DNA of 64,000 nt. Source: Anthoceros angustus. Its lineage: Eukaryota; Streptophyta; Anthocerotopsida; Anthocerotales; Anthocerotaceae. How positions within the stretch are numbered: position 1 is the stretch's first letter; every line of letters starts with the position of its first letter. The stretch covers positions 3,125,478 to 3,189,477 of the forward strand of contig MU008158.1 in NCBI GenBank assembly GCA_010909165.1, in the 5' to 3' direction. Position numbers and translations under genes: made by a program. Under the pieces are notes generated by a model, which searched no databases, was not told where the DNA came from, and saw nothing but the letters and a program-made list of their open reading frames with translations. This document shows positions 56,641 to 64,000 of the stretch, in pieces.

Positions 56641-59600
56641 ACAGTGATTTCCTAGTTCTGTCAAGGTGGTTTGTTTTTATTAGGATGTGTGCTCCTCTTT
56701 TGGGGTGTTGGCAAACAGGGTTGAGTCTATGTGGCTTCCACCACATCCGGCAAGCTTGTAACACGATCATGTTTTGTAAGGTTTCACGCTTGTCCGTGTA
56801 TGGCCTAGTGTACTGCTTATTTGGGCCGCAAGGTGGCTCGAGGTTCCGATAATTGTATGTAGGGGCGAAGAGAGCGGGGAGAGACCGGCGTAAACCCTCC
56901 TCGAGCGGGTACTCCCCACCCTCTTGCCCCTCACTCTCCTTGTTATTTTCCATCACGCTCCAAAAGCTGCGCTTTGCGTGGCGATCTCCCGGCTCACGAG
57001 TGCAGTGGGGTGAGGCGGGCGTGGTGGCCTTGGGTGGCGGCGAGTGATGCGTGTTGGTTGTGGAGGACGGTATGTTTGCAGGCGCTATCTGGAGATTGGA
57101 ACAGCTAAAAAGGCTTCTTCTCCTGGTGCTCTTCTTGTCCTCACTGCGCTCTCCTTGTCCATGTGACATGGCCGCCGCTGTGCCTTCTTCTGTTATTGTC
57201 GATATTGTTATTCTTCCCGGCTTCATTTGCCAAGTGCCGGTGCCGGTGCCGCTACTAACCCCTCGACTAGTGCACCCCTGTAAATGCAGCTAGTTCTCCA
57301 CGCTATGGCGAGAACGAGGAAAGGGCTACCAAATACCCCACGGGTGACATCTCACGACATCGGCCAAGAGGGCAAGGAGGAAGACCTCCTGGGGCCTTAG
57401 AGGAGGCAACAAAGTAGGCAATGTCGCTGTGGGCATCCGGGCTTCGGTGGCACCCATTTTCCTCACCCCAAGCCTGTTGTTGGTTCAGGAAGAGGTGGGG
57501 TCGTGGTGGCCTTTAAGGGAGCCGCTAGGGGTGTGGACCCCTTCCCGAGGGGATGAGGGTGGAAAGCCAAGGGATATAACCCGTGACCTCAAGCTTGCCG
57601 GGAGGAGGTGAAGACACTCATAGGAGCTGGTCAGACCATTTGGGCGGGAGATCACGGGAGCTGTCTAGAGAGGAGTTGGATGTCAAGACGACGTATGGGG
57701 CGAAGGAGGCAGAGGGAGCTAGCCCGGTGATGGTCGCATGTATACCTGGCCAAGGCCTTGGGCGCGTGGAGGGAGTGACCGTGAAGGGGAGGAGCCGATC
57801 CAACCCACCTAGAATTCGTAATTTTGATGTTCGGGGGAGAGAGAGTTGAGGTCATAGACGGATTTCCTAGTTCCCAAGGTGGTTTGTTTTATTAGGATGT
57901 GTGCTCCTCTTTGGGGTGTTGGCAAATGTGGTTGAGTCTATGTGGCTTCCACCACATCCGGCACGCTTGTAACACGATCATGTTTTGTAAGGTTTCACGC
58001 TTGTCCGGTGTATGGCCTAGTGTACTGCTTTATTTGGGCCGCAAGGTGGCTCGAGGTTCCGATAATTGTATGTAGGACGGAAGAGCGGGGAGAGACCGGA
58101 GCGTAAACCTCCTCCGCCGGGTACTCCCCACCCTCTTGCCCTCACTCTCCTTGTTATTTTCCATCACGCCCAAAAGCCCGCGGCTGGTGGTTGGCGATCC
58201 CGGCCATCGAGCGATCGGGGTGAGCGGGGCGGTGGCCTTGGGTGGCATGGCGAGTGATGCGTGTTGGTTGTGGAGGACGATGTTTGCGCGCTTATCCGAG
58301 ATTGGAACAATGCAAAAGGCTTCTTCTCCGGGTCAGCTCTTCTTGTCCCTCTCGTCACGCTTCCTTGTCCATGTGACGCACATGTCGGCGCGCTCGCTGG
58401 TCTGTTGTCGATGTTGTTGTTGCTGCATTGCCAAGCAAGATGTTGTCAGGCCGCCGGTGCCGCTACTAACCTCGGACTAGTGCACCCGCCTGCAGGTGTG
58501 CTAGTTCTCCACGCTATGAGAACGAGGAAAGGCGGCTACCACCCCCACGGGTGACATCTCACGACATCGGAAGAGGGCAAGGAGGAAGACCTCCTGGGGC
58601 CTTGTAGGAGGCAACAAAGTAGGCAATGTCGCCTGGAAGCGATCCGGGCCTGCACCCATTTTCCTCACCCCAAGCCTGTTGTTGGTCTGTGAAGGGAGGT
58701 GGGGTCGTGGTGGCCTTTAAGGGAGCCGCTAGGGGGGTGGACCCCTTCCGTAGGGGATGAGGGTGGAAAGCCAAGGGATATAACCCGTGACCTCAAGCTT
58801 GCCGGGAGGAGGTGAAGACACTCATAGGGAGCTACAAGATTCTAATCAGCCTAATGAGAGCTGTAGAGAGGAGTTGGATGTCAAGACGACGTATGGGCCG
58901 CTAAAAGGAGGCAGAGAGGAGCTAGCCCGGTGATGGTCGCAGTAGAACACCTGCCAAGGCCTTGTGGGAGGGAGGACCGTGAAGGTGAGTGAGGATGGCA
59001 TGGCTAAGCGCCAGGATTCTTGTTGCAAGTGATGTTCACATCCATTCTTTGTTGTGGTGGTGCTCACCTGGACATCCGTTTTTATGCTTTTTCTTCGCCT
59101 TCTCCCGTTCGACTTTCTATTCACATGCAGGTGTTTAAGCTATCCCTTTTATAAGTGAAGGAAATCAACCTGCTCAGTCAGTCTAGTGACAAGTGTTCGG
59201 TTTAAGCTCGCCTTTGTGTGTATTTGATGGAAATCTCAGATACGCATGTTTTACACCCATGTGCAACCCTCTTTGAGGATAAAAGTCACTCAACCCCAAC
59301 GGGTATATTCACCCCTTGCAAATTTATCGTGTTAGTAAACTTTGAAGAAACATGTCCAAGCCATCAAGCTTTTGGAGACCACGATCATGGGTTATGATTT
59401 TGTGTTGACGAGGAACAGGACTTTAAGCAAAAACACCATGGATATGTTGAAGAGGAAGGTCTTTGAGTTACTTAGTAGAGCCTCGTGAGGAAGCGTCATG
59501 CCTCCTATTGATGGTGATGAAACCGGTGATGAGCGGATTGATTCTAAGACTGACAACATTGAATCCTCCGATGCATCCGCTGATTATTTGGTGGACTTGA

Positions 59601-60860
59601 TGGCGGTGTGGACTTGAGGAGCCGATCCAACCCACCTAGAATTCGTAATTTTGATGTTCGGGGGAGAGAGAGTTGAGGTCATAGACGGATTTCCTAGTTC
59701 CCAAGGTGGTTTGTTTTATTAGGATGTGTGCTCCTCTTTGGGGTGTTGGCAAATGTGGTTGAGTCTATGTGGCTTCCACCACATCCGGCACGCTTGTAAC
59801 ACGATCATGTTTTGTAAGGTTTCACGCTTGTCCGGTGTATGGCCTAGTGTACTGCTTTATTTGGGCCGCAAGGTGGCTCGAGGTTCCGATAATTGTATGT
59901 AGGACGGAAGAGCGGGGAGAGACCGGAGCGTAAACCTCCTCCGCCGGGTACTCCCCACCCTCTTGCCCTCACTCTCCTTGTTATTTTCCATCACGCCCAA
60001 AAGCCCGCGGCTGGTGGTTGGCGATCCCGGCCATCGAGCGATCGGGGTGAGCGGGGCGGTGGCCTTGGGTGGCATGGCGAGTGATGCGTGTTGGTTGTGG
60101 AGGACGATGTTTGCGCGCTTATCCGAGATTGGAACAATGCAAAAGGCTTCTTCTCCGGGTCAGCTCTTCTTGTCCCTCTCGTCACGCTTCCTTGTCCATG
60201 TGACGCACATGTCGGCGCGCTCGCTGGTCTGTTGTCGATGTTGTTGTTGCTGCATTGCCAAGCAAGATGTTGTCAGGCCGCCGGTGCCGCTACTAACCTC
60301 GGACTAGTGCACCCGCCTGCAGGTGTGCTAGTTCTCCACGCTTGCGATGAGAACGAGGAAAGGCGGCTACCAGTCACCCCCACGGGTGACATCTGCTGAC
60401 ATCGCTGCGAAGAGGGCAAGGAGGAAGACCTCCTCAGTGGGGCCTTGCAAGGAGGCAACAGGCGAGGCAATGTCGCCTGTTGGAAGCGATCCGGGCTTCC
60501 AGTGGCACCCATTTTCCTCACCCCAAGCCTGTTGTTGGTTCAGGAAGGGGGAGGTGGGGGTCAGGGTGGCCTTAAGGGAGCCGCTAGGGGGTGTGGACCC
60601 CTTCCCAGAGGGGGATGAGGGTGGAAAGCCAAGGGATATAACCCGTGACCTCAAGCTTGCCGGGGAGGAGGTGAAGACAGCTCATAGGGAGCTACAAGAT
60701 TCTAATCAGCCTAATGAGAGCTGTAGAGAGGAGTTGGATGTCAAGACGACGTATGGGCCGCTAAAAGGAGGCAGAGAGGAGCTAGCCCGGTGATGGTCGC
60801 AGTAGAACACCTGCCAAGGCCTTGTGGGAGGGAGGACCGTGAAGGTGAGTGAGGATGGCA
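56577..60860. repeat. Three about 1.2 kb repeat units
   Basis: Units A (56577-57775), B (57797-58990) and C (59624-60860) share landmarks: AACCCACCTAGAATTC, CTTCCACCACATCCGGCA, GTGATGCGTGTTGGTTGTGG, GGGTGACATCT and GGAGTTGGATGTCAAGACGACG. B and C appear identical by eye from about 57797 to 58514 (C offset +1827). From 60350 C carries extra CAG/CTG-containing bases relative to A and B. Between B and C, 59228-59623 repeats 56158-56576. 59130-59225 recurs at 60988-61100. Open frames vary between copies, so no gene is called. Confidence 0.85.
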
Positions 60861-61099
60861 AGTATGTTTTCCGCCTTCTCGAGATTGTGCAAGTGATGTT
60901 CTCACACCGCTAGGGCTGGTGCTCACCTGGACATCCGCTTTTGGCCAACCGCCTTTCGCCGTTCTCGATTTCTATTCACGACAAAGACTTGCCGTGTTTA
61001 AGCTATCCCTTTTATAAGTGAAGGAAATCACTGCTACCGTCTGGGTCTAGTGACAAGTGTTCGGGTTTTAAGCTCGCCTTGTGTCGTGTATTTCGGATG

Positions 61100-63300
61100 G
61101 CAAATGTGTAGAAGGGCGATTAATTAGTTTACATTTGGCTAAATTATACATCTAGTTCCCCACTTGGATACCAAATAACATGTGTTGATGCATTTGTCGT
61201 ATTATGTATAGTGACATGTAGAGACATATTGAACTTGAACTTTCATGTTGCCACAAATTTATGGAGACCGTTCGGGGGATGTCTGGACATGAGGGGCATG
61301 TGAAGGAAATGAAATGTATCCCCAACGTTAGTCTCGTCTGGACTTTGACCCTTAGTACATATATTCAAAAAGTGTCACAAACTTGGCGATTTTGAAAGAC
61401 TAACCGATTTTGGAAAAGTGTCCTTGAAAGTGCTGAAAACGCTGGTATTTTCAAACTTGATCCAACCAACGACCATTATTTGCAACATCAAATGGCATGA
61501 TAAAGCTAGAAATGGTATTATGAAAGACCCTGGGTTACCTGCGATGCGTGTTTTTTGACCCTTGTGTCTGGAAAACCCACGAAATCACGTTCTCATTTGA
61601 TTTCAAATGTAAAATTTGGTCATTTCGACCTCTGTCTCTAAAAAGAGGGGTGTGTCTCCAGGTCTTAGGAGACCTTGTTCAAGCTGTTTATCTAGGTTTA
61701 TCATGATGTAAGGATTACTAATTTTTTATGTCCTTGGCTCTCACAAATCTCAGTACACCCTCCAGCCACAACTATATATGCTGACGGCCCCTAGCTAGAA
61801 AAAATAAATTTATGACTTCTCCTACCAGAACTTCCTAGCGTAAACCCTTATGAACTCTAAAACTCTATATGATTTGAGATCACCTAGTGGTTCAACTTGT
61901 AGCCTAGCTATCTTATCTCCACCGAGAAAGTTTATTATGGGAAACCTCGGACATATGTCAAGACTCCTTGGGAAAGAGGATTCCTTGTATGTGATTTGGG
62001 ATTGTTGGAGACATTTTCTATTGAAAAACTTGAGACAAATGAAGGTCAACGCACACATAAATGGTCCTTGACCAATATGGGCAATATATTCTTATGTTGG
62101 CGTCGAATGTTTATATTTGTTGCAATAGAACGTGGGTTGACATCGATGAGGATGTTTCCGATTGGAGAACTTTGTAATTCCAAAAACATCCACATATGAT
62201 AGCACTCCTCGGAGATGATTCCTTGACCATGTTTGGGATTGGAGAAAGACGAACATTTTACCTCTGTCTGTGACCAGGCAAGTGGCACATGCACCCTCTT
62301 TGCAATCTTCACTTCTATTGGTGCTAGAATCTCTATTAAATATGGTACTCCTCCACTAGAACCGGCAAGATTACATCGACAATTGGCAGCCTAGGACTGG
62401 AGGGACTTACAAAAGTTGGCTTATCACAAACTAATGACAAATATAGATCTTAACAAGAAGGCCCTCGAATACACGAGCATACTATGCAAGTATGGTGGAG
62501 ATATTGTAGATATAATGAAGTATGTGGAGAAACATGGAGTCGCTTTAGAAGAATTGTTCATACCATCCGGATGGAAGTCATCAAAATCCTCCCAACCAGC
62601 GCAATATATTGTTGCACAAGGTTGGTTTCAAAGTCTTCAAGACTTGATCCAAAAATGAAAGAATTTGTGAGATACACACCCTAGTGGTATCTCTTTGTGT
62701 GTGAAGATGGTGAGTTTGGCAACCATCCCGACCATGAAGCTCAAAACCTTATTCGCACGGGCTCCAAAGGACGCAGATGAAATGCATACTGCTAATAGTA
62801 GGGTTTGATAACGATGCATGGATATTACGTAAATTGGGTGAAACATGGGGTGATAATGGGTATTTTAGGGTCAACTTACTGAGAAAAGGCCCCGAATCTA
62901 TGACCATGCATGTATACCTATTATTTAGGATTACGCTTATAAAAGATATAAAATTTACTTATGGGAATATTCAAGGTGAAGAATCTCCTAAAGGCTTAAG
63001 ATTTTAGAATAGTATAGCTTTAAACTAGTTTAATGCTTTCTTATCGAAGGTCACCGATCACGTGCCTTGTTGTTTGCGTGTATATCGTAGAAAAAGAGGA
63101 GCGGTCTCTATTCATTTTATGCTCTCGGTATGCATCCGCACTAACGCACATGCGCAAAAATCGCAGGCCAGGGTAATTAATAATGATAGCATGTACGAAA
63201 TGGGTTCTTTCCAAAATAGACTCTCTTTTCTTTCAGTACACCATACCATGATAAAGAAACTCTCCGAACCCAAGTATGTATAAACAAACAAATAAATAAA
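61100..63300. other. Intergenic, no confident gene
   Basis: Moderately AT-rich. The frame at 62416-62658 (KALEYTSILCKYGGDIVDIMKYV, VALEELFIPSGWKSS) has protein-like composition but no recognised family. Frames at 61822-62312 are short and overlap on both strands. Confidence 0.45.
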
Positions 63301-63440
63301 TAAATTTTATTCTTTTAAATTAAAATTTTATTTATTTACAGATAATAATAATAATAACTGTATCATAAGTATAAATAAGTATATGAGTAAATTTTATTAT
63401 TTAAACTTAAATTCTAATAATTTACAGATAATAATACCTA
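63290..63440. repeat. AT-rich tract with ATAA repeats
   Basis: Runs of AAATAAATAAATAAATTTTATT and ATAATAATAATAATAA, with a TTTACAGATAATAATA motif repeated near 63338 and 63422. Confidence 0.7.
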
Positions 63441-63630
63441 TATCATAAGTCCAATGTTTTCAAGGATCAATGGGCCACTGGCACCATAGTTTGCTTGGGA
63501 TGTACATCAACTAATCTAAACGCTGCTCGCCATTCTAGTGGAGTGCGCAATGGTCTTAGTGCTCCACAACAAACCCCTGTCTTGACCTCAGCAGCCTTGC
63601 ACTCCGGCCGATTCAATTTTGAGCTACACC

Positions 63631-63711
63631 ATGGCTTCGACGGTGGCTTCATCCGCCATGGCAGCTTCGCTACATTGCTGCTTCTCGAGCACTATCTTCC
63701 GAGGCCTTTAG
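63631..63711 (+). CDS. Possible first exon with plastid-transit-peptide-like start
   Basis: The frame MASTVASSAMAASLHCCFSS has the Ala/Ser/Thr-rich, acid-free composition of a plastid transit peptide, behind a TACACCATGG start context. It meets a stop after 26 codons unless spliced. No mature-protein homology was found downstream, so this is a weak call. Confidence 0.15.
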   Translation: MASTVASSAMAASLHCCFSSTIFRGL

Positions 63712-63743
63712 CGAGCACGCCTTAAGTCGTCGGCCTCATTGAG

Positions 63744-63809
63744 GTGATCCTGCTAAAGAAGACAATGTCGAGTTTGATAAGCTCGCATTGTCTTTTGCGG
63801 TAGGATCAC
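63744..63809. repeat. Short imperfect foldback (hairpin)
   Basis: Left arm 63744-63773 (starts GTGATCCT, contains AAGACAATG) and right arm 63780-63809 (CATTGTCTT ... AGGATCAC) pair over about 29 positions with about five mismatches clustered in the middle of the stem and a loop under 10 nt. It could be a small-RNA precursor-like hairpin or the remains of a tiny foldback element. Confidence 0.6.
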
Positions 63810-64000
63810 TAACTTCAGCTTTAGAACCGTAGCAACATCAACCGTGCAAAGTGCATACAAATGAGCTTGTAGGTGCTGCTCTCATGTAGTGCATGTTATC
63901 ATATGTATTGGAACCATGAGAAAGCAAAGACATTAAGATGTGTGTCTTAATATCCATCGCTAGATAATATCTAAATATCTATGCTATGAATATCCCTTTG

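Noticed and set aside
63467-63725. Overlapping frames at the window end as a plastid protein gene
   Set aside because: Only a transit-peptide-like start is visible (kept as a weak feature). No mature domain follows before the window ends, and the opposite-strand frame is equally unconvincing.

Overview
This is nuclear DNA of a land plant or close streptophyte relative. The evidence is a set of intron-containing plant genes (raffinose-synthase family, BRICK1 of the SCAR/WAVE complex, a P-loop/class IV aminotransferase fusion, Trm5, WSD1-type acyltransferase, cytosolic HSP90) set among Ty1/copia, CACTA-like and other repeats. Most introns that could be placed are only about 70-150 bp. Together with DUF7869-type and methylase-like mobile genes this leans towards a spore-bearing lineage (bryophyte, hornwort, lycophyte), but that placement is inference.

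Layout. 1-8.6 kb: three unrelated repeat blocks (0.52 kb units, 0.75 kb units, then a GC-rich CCATGG-containing minisatellite) and an AT-rich spacer. 8.6-9.5 kb: decayed copia integrase on the minus strand. 10.4-30.3 kb: a gene island with raffinose synthase (+, 14 exons), BRK1 (+), a small membrane protein plus a second small ORF (+), the aminotransferase fusion (+, 19 exons), Trm5 (-), a damaged WSD1 copy (-) and HSP90 (+, 4 exons). 30.3-36 kb: AT-rich spacer, a 297-bp repeat, a copia scrap and one CACTA-type terminus. 36-37.4 kb: broken gene with a DNA-methylase-like GSGTT motif. 37.4-44.7 kb: 5'-truncated copia element whose pol was tandemly re-duplicated, with a 232-aa membrane/zinc-motif ORF antisense next to the 3' LTR. 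45-51 kb: repeated minus-strand repeat-gene fragments. 52.2-56.6 kb: a DUF7869-type transposase-like gene and associated ORF. 56-61 kb: 1.2 kb repeat units, two of which share an apparently identical 0.7 kb stretch. 61-64 kb: mostly featureless, ending in a short foldback.

For the raffinose synthase, BRK1, aminotransferase and HSP90 genes the exon joins give uninterrupted frames of family-typical length (767, 81, 550 and 723 residues), so the gene island looks intact. Nothing links these housekeeping genes functionally. The WSD1 remnant and Trm5 share one open frame, and the WSD1 remnant lies head to head with HSP90.

The most unusual signal cuts across unrelated repeat families. Copies that are otherwise near-identical differ again and again at CAG/CTG trinucleotides, which are shortened to CG or turned into CCG/CGA in some patches and intact in others. 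This is either a repeat-directed mutational process at CWG sites or a systematic consensus error at CHG-methylated repeats.
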